Assembly (NCBI RefSeq): GCF_900100665.1
Contig: NZ_FNCS01000014.1
Location: forward strand, 1-64,000
From: Pelagibacterium luteolum
GTDB taxonomy: Bacteria; Pseudomonadota; Alphaproteobacteria; Rhizobiales; Devosiaceae
Reading direction: 5' to 3'
DNA length: 64,000 nt
A model generated the notes under the pieces. The model had not been told where the DNA came from, ran no database searches, and worked only from the letters and a program-made list of their open reading frames with translations. Shown here piece by piece: positions 44,818 through 52,405 of the stretch. Made by a program: the position numbers and the translations under genes. Every line of letters begins with the position of its first letter. Positions within the stretch are counted from its first letter, which is position 1.

Positions 44818-45561
44818 TCATGGGACGGCTCCCGCTAGGGAATTGACCGGAACGAAGATCGGCGCGGCGAATAAATCGGCATCGGACGACCTGCCGGATG
44901 ACGGCTGGAGCGCAGTCAGATCGACGATCCTTTGCAGCGGGATCGCCAGCTCGGACGCAGCACCATTGTCGGCGGATGCGGTTTCGAGCGCGTCGAATGT
45001 ACCGCCAAGCAACGCGGACTGGGCGTTGTGCTCACGCGCTTCGGCGATGACGGATGCGAGTCCGGCAACGTAGTCTCGCGTCTCTTGCGGCAATGCCCGG
45101 CCGGTATTGAGATGCTCCTCGTAGCGCGCGGGACCGGCATTATAGGCAGCAAGAAAACCGTCCGGGCCGAAGCGATCCAGCATCTCGCGGAGATACGCGG
45201 TGCCGGCAATGATGTTGTCACGGACATGCAACGGATCGTCGCTGAGATGATACCGGGCGCGCAACTCGTCATAGGTCGCGGGCATCACCTGCATGAGCCC
45301 GATGGCGCCCTTGGGGGACACGGCGGACGGCTCGTTATTGCTTTCGGCGGCAATGACCGCGCGTATCCAGTGTTCGGGAATGGCGAAGCGGAAGCTCGCT
45401 TCGGCGACGGGAATTGCGAAAGGATCGGCAGCGACCGTGTGCGCCGTTATATCCTGGGCGTGGGCGGGACACGCATTGTAGCCTACGACCGTCGAAGCCA
45501 GTATGGCGAACATGATCGCCCGACTGACGACAAGAGCGCCTGCATTTCCGGCCCCGACCAT
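44818..45561 (-). CDS. Lytic transglycosylase (TrbN-like)
   Basis: The 247-residue exported muramidase opens the peptidoglycan for the transfer channel. A signal peptide (about 1-35, ends AHAQ) is followed by an SLT domain with catalytic Glu in AVIAAESNNEPSAVSPKGAIGLMQVMPATYDEL and the later segment NIIAGTAYLREMLDRFGPDGFLAAYNAGP. ATG 45561 is used; a GTG six codons upstream is an alternative. It stands in the standard place between relaxase and DUF736. Confidence 0.9.
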   Translation of the reverse strand: MVGAGNAGALVVSRAIMFAILASTVVGYNACPAHAQDITAHTVAADPFAIPVAEASFRFAIPEHWIRAVIAAESNNEPSAVSPKGAIGLMQVMPATYDELRARYHLSDDPLHVRDNIIAGTAYLREMLDRFGPDGFLAAYNAGPARYEEHLNTGRALPQETRDYVAGLASVIAEAREHNAQSALLGGTFDALETASADNGAASELAIPLQRIVDLTALQPSSGRSSDADLFAAPIFVPVNSLAGAVP

Positions 45562-45736
45562 GAGAGATTCCGCCACCGTGCTCGCGCCCCTCAAGGGCAA
45601 GGCGCGAGCGCTGGCCGGAGGCCGCCCTTGACCGCCCCTGCGCGCTATGGCTGCGCGCAAGCTGATCGGGATGAGGGGATTGACCGGCCGACGATCGAAC
45701 AAGGGGATTGGACCGAAGGGATGATCCCGCATGCGA

Positions 45737-46066
45737 TCATGCCTTCTCTTCGCGGTGCGTCGGGCGCGACCATTGCAGCGTGTAGGCGGCGTCGCCCTGG
45801 CGGAAAAGATTGGCCCTGAGTGGCTGGGTGAAGGCCGGATCGTCGATGAGAAGCGAGACGTATTCGCCGGCCTTTTCGCCGGTGCGCTTCCATCCCGCGC
45901 CGATCTCGGGGCCATCGTTGCCTGCGAGGTGGACGCGATAGTCCGGGGCGTTCTCGGTATCGCTCGGTTCGAGAGATACAAGCACGATTTCTACATCGAG
46001 CGAAGGGGTGCGGATGCGGCCGGAATAGCCAGTCTGGGTGCGGATGAATGAGCCGATCTGTGCCAT
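45737..46066 (-). CDS. DUF736 domain protein
   Basis: The 109-residue protein begins MAQIGSFIRTQTGYSGRIRT and ends with a strand-rich WKRTGEKAGEYVSLLIDDPAF...YTLQWSRP. DUF736 proteins are small, of unknown role, and almost always carried by alphaproteobacterial conjugative elements. Two diverged paralogues lie near 56.3-57.3 kb. It has good AGGAGCTTCC-type ribosome sequence upstream. Confidence 0.92.
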   Translation of the reverse strand: MAQIGSFIRTQTGYSGRIRTPSLDVEIVLVSLEPSDTENAPDYRVHLAGNDGPEIGAGWKRTGEKAGEYVSLLIDDPAFTQPLRANLFRQGDAAYTLQWSRPTHREEKA

Positions 46067-46099
46067 TGGAAGCTCCTTGGTGGCGGGTGGGAAAACAGG

Positions 46100-46645
46100 T
46101 CAGCGCGTGGGCGCGCGCCATTGGTAGCGGCCGTCACCCTCCTCGTCGGTCCAGAACGGGAGCGCCTGGCCGATGATCGCGGTGACGGGCAACGGGCCGA
46201 AATACCGCCCGTCAAAACTGTCGGCGGATTGCCAGTTCATCAGAAAGATTTCGCCGGGAGCGATGACGCGGCAGCCGTGCCAAGCCGGGAGGTCGCGGCC
46301 CTGGCTGTCGCGGTCTAGCACCGCGCCCATCGTGATGCCGTCCACGGTGATGGTGCGATCGATGCGGCACACCTCCTGTCCGGCCAAGCCGAGCACGCGC
46401 TTGAGCATGGGCACACCGCGCGGCAGGTAGCCGCGTTCGGCAAGCAACGCGGCGAGCGCATCGGGCGGCATGACGGCGACCAGATCGGCAACCTCCAACG
46501 CGCTGGCGGGATGCACGGTGAACAAGCCGATCGGAACGCTGGGCGAAGCGTTCCAGATCAGAGCCTGCGGCGGATCGAGCAACGCAGTGACGCCGATCGC
46601 GACGCTGGCGAGATAGGTGCTCATGGCCCAGGTGAACCGAGTCAT
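46100..46645 (-). CDS. traF: Conjugal transfer signal peptidase TraF (S26 family)
   Basis: The 181-residue protein has an N-terminal membrane helix and the S26 catalytic pair: Ser in NASPSVPIGLF (about 34) and Lys in VPMLKRVLGLAGQ (about 82). The box RDSQGRDLPAWHGCRVIAPGEIFLMN follows. In related plasmids TraF matures and cyclises the TrbC pilin, consistent with trbC at 29509. Its ATG overlaps the DUF2840 stop by 4 bp. Confidence 0.93.
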   Translation of the reverse strand: MTRFTWAMSTYLASVAIGVTALLDPPQALIWNASPSVPIGLFTVHPASALEVADLVAVMPPDALAALLAERGYLPRGVPMLKRVLGLAGQEVCRIDRTITVDGITMGAVLDRDSQGRDLPAWHGCRVIAPGEIFLMNWQSADSFDGRYFGPLPVTAIIGQALPFWTDEEGDGRYQWRAPTR

Positions 46646-47109
46646 GGCGCGATACCCCGGCGCTTGAGCCAGGCGCGGTGCTGCGCGGCGGTATAGGCAT
46701 TCGGCTCGAGGCCGGCCGCGACATGGTTGTGCACGTGCCGCCAGTGATCGGGCGCCGCCTCGGCCGGATCGACGCCAATGGCTTCCACGGCGTCGATGGC
46801 TTTCAGCACGCGTTCGACTTTGGGCCAGTCACTGACCTTGAGCAGGATATCGCCGCCCGGCCGCACGAAGGGCAGCGTCTGATAGGCGTCACCGTGATCG
46901 ACGGTCAGCACGATGTCGATGCGCGAGATGATCGTTCCGAAATCGTTGGCCGCCCATCGCACGAAGGCGAAGATGCTGCCCGGCGCGAAGCTCACCTGGC
47001 GGCGATGACGGTCGAGGCGCTGGCTATGTGCAGGATAACCGAACCTGATCCAGTGCTCGATGCGTTTCTCACGCCAGGTCAACTCGACATGGGTGAGGAG
47101 CGTCGTCAT
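46642..47109 (-). CDS. DUF2840 domain protein
   Basis: The 155-residue protein MTTLLTHVELTWREKRIEHWIRFG... matches the conserved DUF2840 family, which is found in this conjugation gene neighbourhood. Its function is unknown. Related elements have parA directly upstream; here parA is absent and the origin region follows instead. Confidence 0.9.
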   Translation of the reverse strand: MTTLLTHVELTWREKRIEHWIRFGYPAHSQRLDRHRRQVSFAPGSIFAFVRWAANDFGTIISRIDIVLTVDHGDAYQTLPFVRPGGDILLKVSDWPKVERVLKAIDAVEAIGVDPAEAAPDHWRHVHNHVAAGLEPNAYTAAQHRAWLKRRGIAP

Positions 47110-47398
47110 GGCGCACCTCGGAGGGTCGCCAATTCGCGGCAGTCCACGATTAAAGGGAAACCAGTCTCGGCTTTAAGGTCAAAGCCATGTCTCGATCCGA
47201 CCCGTGTATCGGATGGCGAAGGGGCTGATTTTGCGGATGTCTTTGATGGCCTGGCGAAACCTCGTCCTGGTGCGCGGATCCCGGCTCCAGCACGGTATTC
47301 ACACTCTTCCCGCCCCATGAAGCAGGTTAGAATCTTGATGTTAGTATAGTTAGAAGGGGCCGATTCCGCTTTTATCTTCCAAGGGTTACGCGCGGTGA
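47110..47398. other. Noncoding remnant where parA is expected
   Basis: No convincing gene is seen. Open frames on both strands lack any ParA Walker motif. The few codons just before the DUF2840 start (reading ...RELATLRGAP) resemble a ParA C-terminus in position and character only. An AT-richer patch (about 47333-47360) next to the iterons could be the melting region of the origin. Confidence 0.4.
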
Positions 47399-47464
47399 GC
47401 GTTCCCGATAGCACGGGTCTGGCGTTCCCGGTAGCACGGGCCCAGGCGTTCCTGATAGCACGGG
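47399..47464 (+). repeat. Three iterons of the element's replication origin
   Basis: A 19-bp repeat, GCGTTCCCGATAGCACGGG, occurs at 47399-47417, 47422-47440 and 47446-47464, with one base changed in the second copy and one in the third. The period is 23-24 bp, about two helical turns, so RepA molecules would bind on the same DNA face. Confidence 0.88.
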
Positions 47465-47476
47465 TTCGCGCGACAG

Positions 47477-47497
47477 TTTTCCACACGGTTATCCACA
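47477..47497 (+). other. DnaA boxes of the replication origin
   Basis: TTATCCACA (47489-47497) matches the strict DnaA box, and TTTTCCACA (47477-47485) differs by one base. They lie between the iterons and the end of repA, completing the layout of an iteron-type theta origin. Confidence 0.8.
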
Positions 47498-47512
47498 GAC
47501 GGACAGTGACGA

Positions 47513-48358
47513 TCATGGCCTGTCTCCCGTCTTGCGCACAAACCTTGCGGCCGAGAAGGTCAGGCGCTCGGGCCCGGCGGGATCGGCAGCAAGCCTCAGG
47601 TGATATCCGGGGAGCGGCTGGCGCCGCACAATGGCGCGCAGCTCGAAGCGGAAGCGCCGCAACGGCGAGAGCGTGCCGGATTTGAGATGGAGATGCGCGA
47701 CGTCGAAGCTCCAGCCCGTAGCCTGCCGTCCGCCATGCTTGCGGGCGAGGCGGTAGAGCCAGCGTTCGAGACCACCGGTCAGGCGGAAATAGTCCCGGTC
47801 GATGGTGAGGATCAGCGCGTCATCGAGAATGCCGGCATAGAACCAGTCCGGCAAAATGAGCTCGATGCCGAGCGGCCGTCCGGACGGGGCGAGCCGCTCC
47901 TTCCATTCGTTGATCCAGGAAAAGCGGTGCCGGCGGCGTTCGCCGATCTGGCGAATGGAAGTGACGATAGTGGTCGATTGCAACCGGTCGAGCGCAGCCT
48001 TGAGACGCTCGTAGTCGCGCAGGGAATCGCCCCGACCGATGAAGGCGAGGATCTCGTACGGCGTGGCGGCCATCAGCCGTGAGGTGGCAAATCCCCGGTC
48101 GCGGGCCTCGACGATCTGGCTCGCCGCCCAGATCAATATATCGGCGTCCCATATGGTGGCGAGACCGTGTTCGGCGGTCGCCTCGACGCGAATGACCACC
48201 TCGCCCATGCGGAAGTCGATGGGCGTCACGCGCCGGGACTTGGCGAGCGAGAAGAAGGGCCAGGCCATGAGATCCTGCGCATCGCGCGGTGCGATGGCGC
48301 CGGAGCGCGCACGAAACAGGTCAAGCTGGGCGGCTTCGGATCGGGCGGGAAAGGTCAT
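47513..48358 (-). CDS. repA: Replication initiator protein RepA (RPA family)
   Basis: The 281-residue initiator matches the alphaproteobacterial RepA/RPA family: MAWPFFSLAKSRRVTPIDFR near the N-terminus, IWDADILIWAASQIVEARD, and winged-helix segments through LERWLYRLARKHGGRQATGWSFDV. It would bind the three iterons 50-115 bp beyond its 3' end, beside two DnaA boxes. Many conjugative elements of this class use such a protein to replicate after excision. It follows the AlpA gene by 21 bp. Confidence 0.93.
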   Translation of the reverse strand: MTFPARSEAAQLDLFRARSGAIAPRDAQDLMAWPFFSLAKSRRVTPIDFRMGEVVIRVEATAEHGLATIWDADILIWAASQIVEARDRGFATSRLMAATPYEILAFIGRGDSLRDYERLKAALDRLQSTTIVTSIRQIGERRRHRFSWINEWKERLAPSGRPLGIELILPDWFYAGILDDALILTIDRDYFRLTGGLERWLYRLARKHGGRQATGWSFDVAHLHLKSGTLSPLRRFRFELRAIVRRQPLPGYHLRLAADPAGPERLTFSAARFVRKTGDRP

Positions 48359-48379
48359 GAGATGGCGCCGTTCGCGATG

Positions 48380-48604
48380 TTAGCGCCCGGCGCCGGGATC
48401 GGAGGTCGAGCGGCGCGCGCCCCGCTCGGCCCACGCTTCGAGATCGCTGACGGCATAGACGACACGGCCGCCGAGCTTGCGGAACACCGGTCCGGTGCCG
48501 AACACCCGGTGCTTTTCGAGGGTGCGCGGCGAGATAGCGAGAAGGCGTGCGGCGTCTGGTGTGCGCAGGTAGCGCGGCAGAATGGGAGGCAGGGTATCGG
48601 CCAT
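48380..48604 (-). CDS. AlpA-type helix-turn-helix DNA-binding protein
   Basis: The 74-residue protein has the MerR-like/AlpA motif YLRTPDAARLLAISPRTLEKHRVFGTGPVFRKLGGRVVYAVSDLEAW, an excisionase-like fold. In this element family it lies just upstream of repA and may control repA or excision. ATG 48604 is the family start; the frame is open further upstream without similarity. Confidence 0.9.
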   Translation of the reverse strand: MADTLPPILPRYLRTPDAARLLAISPRTLEKHRVFGTGPVFRKLGGRVVYAVSDLEAWAERGARRSTSDPGAGR

Positions 48605-48768
48605 GGTCGGGCTCCGTCGCTCTGGCAGTCCGCTTCGGGGTAGCGGCGCTGATCGACGGCAAGCCTGTCGGAGAAAGAGGCAGAGGGGGGAGTCCCAACC
48701 TTGAGGTAAAAAGAGCCCCGAAAATTGTCCCCCTTGCGAAGCGGTCCGGCATGAGCCGATGTGCCGGG

Positions 48769-49431
48769 TCAATTCCAGCGGATACGGTCAAAACTCCGGG
48801 TGAGCAGGTGGCGATAGCCGCCCCCGCGCATGACGCGCCCCAGGCGGATCAGACGCGCGACCTTCTTGCGCAGGCCCGAGCTTTTCCAGTCATGGGCGGT
48901 GATGCCTCGTGCTTCCCCCGCAAAGAGGACGGCACCGATCTCGCGCCGGCTGGCGCCGTCTTCCTCGCCATCCAGTGCGCGCAGCGCCAAGGCGAGGCGA
49001 TGAAGCCTGTATGGCGTGAGCCCCGGCATGGGAGGCGGCATGCCGGTCGGCAGGCCAGCCAGCTTGAGAAGCAGACGATGAAGGGCATGCAGGCGCAACA
49101 TCCGCCAGGGATCGTCAGGAATGACATAGGCCCAACCCGTCGCGTCCGCGCCGTGCTCGATCCGCAATCGGTGTGGTCCGTGGATATCGATGAGGATGGC
49201 GGAGCAGCCATCGCCGTCGTCGGACCGTGCGAGAAGATCAGGCAGGCCGTCGACCGGGAGCGCGCGAGCCTCCGCGAAGCCGGGCGGGGCCGGAACGATC
49301 AGCACTACACTAGGTAAGAGATGCGGTTCCCAGAGAACCGGCAGGGATGGATCGCTCGCGTCGAAAGGACAATCCCCAGGACTCGCGCAATCTGCGCACG
49401 GCCTCCGCCTTGTCGATCCACCCCCGGTCAA
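48769..49431 (-). CDS. DUF2285 domain protein (probably the C-terminal part of a frameshifted gene)
   Basis: From about residue 30 the frame matches DUF2285 proteins (DPSLPVLWEPHLLPSVVLIVPAP; C-terminal winged-helix-like LFAGEARGITAHDWKSSGLRKKVARLIRLG). DUF2285 is a putative DNA-binding regulator of transfer. The only start available is a TTG at 49431 inside the DUF6499 gene, and the first 28 residues are not family-like. Joining the DUF6499 frame to this one at 49361-49368 would restore a normal single protein. Confidence 0.8.
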   Translation of the reverse strand: MTGGGSTRRRPCADCASPGDCPFDASDPSLPVLWEPHLLPSVVLIVPAPPGFAEARALPVDGLPDLLARSDDGDGCSAILIDIHGPHRLRIEHGADATGWAYVIPDDPWRMLRLHALHRLLLKLAGLPTGMPPPMPGLTPYRLHRLALALRALDGEEDGASRREIGAVLFAGEARGITAHDWKSSGLRKKVARLIRLGRVMRGGGYRHLLTRSFDRIRWN

Positions 49432-49567
49432 CCTGACGGTCGAGCGCGGCGCGTTGCTTCCTGAACCGTAGATCCCGCGAAACGAACTCGAATGCCAGTT
49501 GTTCGAGGTCGAGCCCCTCGAAATAATCCGTGGACGCGGAAGACCGCCAATCCCTTGCTGTTGTCAT
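49310..49567 (-). CDS. DUF6499-type N-terminal regulator domain (frameshifted from DUF2285)
   Basis: The 85-residue product MTTARDWRSSASTDYFEGLDLEQLAFEFVSRD... is the small domain normally found at, or just before, the N-terminus of DUF2285 proteins. The frame stops after GLSFRRERSIPAGSLG, a tail that does not look like the family. In the overlapping frame the text continues as SDPSLPVLWEP, exactly where the two domains should join. A one-base shift near the TTTC at 49364-49368 would explain this. Confidence 0.8.
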   Translation of the reverse strand: MTTARDWRSSASTDYFEGLDLEQLAFEFVSRDLRFRKQRAALDRQVDRGWIDKAEAVRRLRESWGLSFRRERSIPAGSLGTASLT

Positions 49568-49714
49568 GATCGCCTCCTCCCCCGACCCGCCGAAAGCGGG
49601 GAAGTGCTCGATTATGGTGCGGCGATCCGCCGGGCATAGATCATCGCCGGCTATATCCGGATAGGGCTCGTTCCTGTGTCCCGATGCCGCGACAGGGCAG
49701 CATCGGAATGAGGG

Positions 49715-49999
49715 TCAGTGGGTGCGTGCCGCCCGGAGCAGGTGGCGATAGCCCTGCCGCGTCATCCAGTGCGCACGCGCCAGGTGGGTTTCATGTGCAT
49801 GCAATGCGCGTTCGGGTTCGGCGTCCGGATCGATTCTGAGAACGATTCTGGCGGCTTCCGTCCAGTCCGCCCCATCCGCCTCGGCATCGAGCAGGCGGAG
49901 ATAGACGATCATCAGGCGATAATCGTAGTCCGTCAGTCTGTCGGTGAAAACGGGGGCGTCGGCGATCTCGGGTTCTCTTTCGGGTTTTGGCTTAGCCAT
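49715..49999 (-). CDS. Small DUF2285-like DNA-binding protein
   Basis: The 94-residue protein has the core RLTDYDYRLMIVYLRLLDAEADGADWTEAARIVLRIDP and ends HLARAHWMTRQGYRHLLRAA, the compact helical DUF2285-like domain also seen at the C-terminus of the larger gene downstream. It starts at ATG 49999. Such genes occur in a row in these elements and are thought to regulate transfer or excision. Function is not proven. Confidence 0.85.
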   Translation of the reverse strand: MAKPKPEREPEIADAPVFTDRLTDYDYRLMIVYLRLLDAEADGADWTEAARIVLRIDPDAEPERALHAHETHLARAHWMTRQGYRHLLRAARTH

Positions 50000-50265
50000 C
50001 GCGAATATCCCCAAATCAGAGCAGGTGCTGGCGCAAAATGCGTCCGATCCACCTCTCAGGCAACCGGGTTTGCGGCCTGTGGCGATAGTCTCGATCTATC
50101 GCGCTCACGCTTCCCGACTATGACAATTACAACAATGTGACGGAATTACTTCCTGTTTCTATAAGGAAACGAATTGACACTGGCGCCGAATCTTTCCCGC
50201 AGAAACCAGAATCGTCGCATTGAGACTCCATTGCTCTCCCCATGAAGCAGCAAGATTCAGGACAT

Positions 50266-50300
50266 TTGTCGAGAATACTCCGTAGTGGAATTCTCGACAA
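50266..50300. promoter_or_regulatory. Perfect 11-bp dyad, probable XRE operator
   Basis: TTGTCGAGAAT (50266-50276) and ATTCTCGACAA (50290-50300) are perfect complements with a 13-bp spacer, ending 17 bp before the XRE start. It is positioned to control both the XRE gene and the divergent small DUF2285 gene. The remainder of 50000-50265 holds no gene. Confidence 0.8.
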
Positions 50301-50317
50301 GACGTTCCCTTTCGCAC

Positions 50318-50545
50318 ATGGGCATAAGGGACGTTTTCGCGCAGAACCTGAAAACCCTGCGTCTGGCGCGTGGACTGTCGCAGGAGGAATTGGCGCATCG
50401 TGCCGAGGTCGATCGGACCTATATCAGCTCGTTGGAGCGATGCGTTTATGGCGCCAGCATCGATGTGGTGGACAGGCTGGCCGCAGTCCTGGGCGTGGAA
50501 GCGGCAGACCTGCTCAAGCGTACGCCCGAGCAATCCGGCTCCTGA
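50318..50545 (+). CDS. XRE-family transcriptional regulator
   Basis: The 75-residue protein is essentially one Cro/C1 helix-turn-helix: FAQNLKTLRLARGLSQEELAHRAEVDRTYISSLERCVYGASIDVVDRLAAVLGV. This short form is the usual solitary regulator of alphaproteobacterial conjugative elements, where it represses excision and transfer genes. A perfect dyad directly upstream suggests autoregulation. ATG 50318 is chosen because the dyad overlaps the upstream part of the open frame. Confidence 0.92.
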   Translation: MGIRDVFAQNLKTLRLARGLSQEELAHRAEVDRTYISSLERCVYGASIDVVDRLAAVLGVEAADLLKRTPEQSGS

Positions 50546-50664
50546 TGTGACGTACGTGATGTTTCCTTCCCCCTCCTGCCGGCCCTTCGTTCAATTCGAT
50601 CTGTCGACACGCGAGCCGGGCGCAGCCCGGCGAGCGGCGGCCGTCCCCAAGGCACGGCCGCGGG

Positions 50665-50688
50665 GCCGATCCGCATTTGCGGATCGGC
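50665..50688. terminator. Hairpin between the XRE gene and DUF932
   Basis: GCCGATCCGC and GCGGATCGGC form a perfect 10-bp stem with an ATTT loop, followed by GAATTTTC. It lies in the 219-bp gap between convergent genes and is probably a terminator. A second GC hairpin (GCCGGGC/GCCCGGC) lies about 35 bp earlier. Confidence 0.6.
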
Positions 50689-50764
50689 GAATTTTCATGG
50701 CAGGTCCGAAAACCATGAACCGATGCGGGGCGCTGCCGACCTCCAACTGCGCCCCGCTGTCTCG

Positions 50765-51958
50765 TTAGCCGGCCTTTTCCAGCAGGGTCTTGGCCTTCCC
50801 TTCCAATTCGAGCCGCGTATCCTGATGCGGCTTGTTCCGGGCATGGGCGGTCATCCCGGCCACGAAATCGAAGATGGATTCGGGCGGGCGTCCTTCCTCC
50901 TGCAACACGGTTTCGATGATCTTGCCAGTCTCGGCCTTTGAGAAACCGCGCTTGCGCAAAAAGCTCTCCCGGTCCTCGTCGGTGCGGGCGACGATCCGCT
51001 CTCGCGCCGCCTTGATCCCGGCCACGAATGGCGCGGGGCTGGAATTGGCAAAGCTGGTCAACGCGGGCGCGGCCTCATAGGCGAAGCGCTGCGCGGCAAA
51101 CTTGCTGTGCCGGATGGTGATTTCCTCGAACCCTTCCACGCCCCAAAGATTGCGGTTCATGCACACGGCGCGCAGATAGAATGAGGCGATGCCCAGCGTC
51201 TTGCTGCCGACTTCGCTATTCCAGCAATAAAATCCCCGGAAATAAAGGTCCGGCTCGCCGTTCGGCAGGCGTCCCGCTTCGATGGGGTGCGCATCGTCCA
51301 CCAAGAACAGGAACACGTCGCGGTCGCTGGCATAAAGGGTGGTTGTGTCCTTGGTGATGTCCACGAAAGGATTATGGGTCATGGTCGCCCAATCCAGAAC
51401 GCCAGGCACCTTCCACATGGTATCGCCGGTTCCGTTCCCCGCGATCTTCATCACGGCGGCGACAAGCTCATGGTCCCAGATGCGGCCATAATCGGGGCCG
51501 GTCACGGCGCGAAGCTCAGCCCGGCCATCATCGGTTTCCAGCGTCTTCACTAGTTCGCCGCGATGGCTTAATAGGCCATGCTGCACGTTGATGCCCGCCA
51601 GCGGTGCGGGAAGCTGGCGCATATAGGATGCCGGGGCTCCGACAAGGCTGCAAAGCTGGCCAAAGCTCCAATGCGTCGGGGCGATGGGCTGCTCCTGTCC
51701 CGGGACGATAAGCGAAAGCCGCTCTGCATCGTCGCGGCCGGCTTCCACGCGCACGGCGCGGCTCTCCACGGTGCGGGCTTTGGCGCGATCCGCGCGGGAT
51801 TTCACGGCGTCGTAAAGCTCCGTCAGGCTCAAATAGCGCTCATCATCGGGCCGCGAAAACCACTCCGACGACACGCGCCCGATATTCTGGCCGCGCGAGA
51901 TATCCACGCGGAAACCCTTGGTGACCGGCTGGCTGGAATTGATGGTCATGGTGTTCAT
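50765..51958 (-). CDS. DUF932 domain protein
   Basis: The 397-residue protein matches DUF932 (phage/plasmid-like TIGR03299 relatives): FSRPDDERYLSLTELYDAVKS, APTHWSFGQLCSLVGAPASYMRQLP and a long core with FYLRAVCMNRNLWGVEGFEE. DUF932 proteins are common in plasmids and integrative elements and are of unknown function, sometimes grouped with anti-restriction genes. ATG 51958 has AAGGACAG upstream. A stable hairpin lies in its leader. Confidence 0.9.
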   Translation of the reverse strand: MNTMTINSSQPVTKGFRVDISRGQNIGRVSSEWFSRPDDERYLSLTELYDAVKSRADRAKARTVESRAVRVEAGRDDAERLSLIVPGQEQPIAPTHWSFGQLCSLVGAPASYMRQLPAPLAGINVQHGLLSHRGELVKTLETDDGRAELRAVTGPDYGRIWDHELVAAVMKIAGNGTGDTMWKVPGVLDWATMTHNPFVDITKDTTTLYASDRDVFLFLVDDAHPIEAGRLPNGEPDLYFRGFYCWNSEVGSKTLGIASFYLRAVCMNRNLWGVEGFEEITIRHSKFAAQRFAYEAAPALTSFANSSPAPFVAGIKAARERIVARTDEDRESFLRKRGFSKAETGKIIETVLQEEGRPPESIFDFVAGMTAHARNKPHQDTRLELEGKAKTLLEKAG

Positions 51959-51983
51959 TGTTCTGTCCTTTCCCGTTACTGCC

Positions 51984-52009
51984 GGAGGCATGTCCCCCGA
52001 CATGCCTCC
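51984..52009 (-). promoter_or_regulatory. Leader hairpin of the DUF932 gene
   Basis: GGAGGCATGTC and GACATGCCTCC form a perfect 11-bp stem with a 4-nt loop, 26 nt before the DUF932 start. It could regulate translation or be a protein-binding dyad. The rest of the 447-bp gap 51959-52405 carries divergent promoters and no gene. Confidence 0.55.
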
Positions 52010-52271
52010 CGGGGGCGCGTGAGCGCGCGGGGATGGGAGGGGACAAATGCCGGCGAGCATGGCCGGCCTGCCAGGGTGAGCGGGACGGAATGGTGAGGAT
52101 CGGAAGCATGACGGTTCCGACCGTTCTGCGAGACGGCGGGCCTGCCAGTGCGCAGGCGGCGTTTGAGGGGAGAAAGGGGTAAGACCCCTTGGCTTCCCCT
52201 CGGGATCGGCAAGGCGCCAGCCGTGGCCGATCACAACGAACAGGAGCGCAGCTCACCGTATCATTTGAACG

Positions 52272-52286
52272 CGGCGGACATGAGCA
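52272..52286 (+). repeat. 15-bp direct repeat, left copy flanking the ABC-transporter cargo
   Basis: CGGCGGACATGAGCA, identical to 56279-56293. GTATC precedes both copies by about 10 bp. The two copies bracket the four-gene importer/methyltransferase block. Confidence 0.5.
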
Positions 52287-52321
52287 AACTTGGCAGTCCC
52301 AAGCCGTACCCTTCACCCTTT

Positions 52322-52349
52322 AAATATCTTGATAAAAATCATCATATTT
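52322..52349. promoter_or_regulatory. 28-bp interrupted palindrome upstream of the ABC operon
   Basis: AAATAT-ct-TGAT-aaaa-ATCA-tc-ATATTT: 20 of 28 positions obey two-fold symmetry. It lies 57 bp before the binding-protein start, in an AT-rich patch unlike the surroundings. A metal-responsive repressor (Fur, RirA, Irr or NikR type) is the natural candidate, but no consensus matches well enough to choose. Confidence 0.55.
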
Positions 52350-52405
52350 GAAACTATGCGCCACGTTGTGGGGGATACCCCCGAGACACAGGCTGGAGGC
52401 ATTGG

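Noticed and set aside
47399-47464. CRISPR array
   Set aside because: Only three 19-bp repeats with 4-5 bp between them and no spacers or cas genes; they fit iterons.
47106-47516. 136-codon frame upstream of DUF2840 as a possible parA
   Set aside because: It has no Walker A or other ParA motif and runs through the iterons and DnaA boxes, so it is not a gene.
52340-52405. Cobalamin or other riboswitch upstream of the ABC operon
   Set aside because: GGGGGATACCCCC forms a small hairpin, but no B12 box or multi-helix riboswitch core could be recognised.
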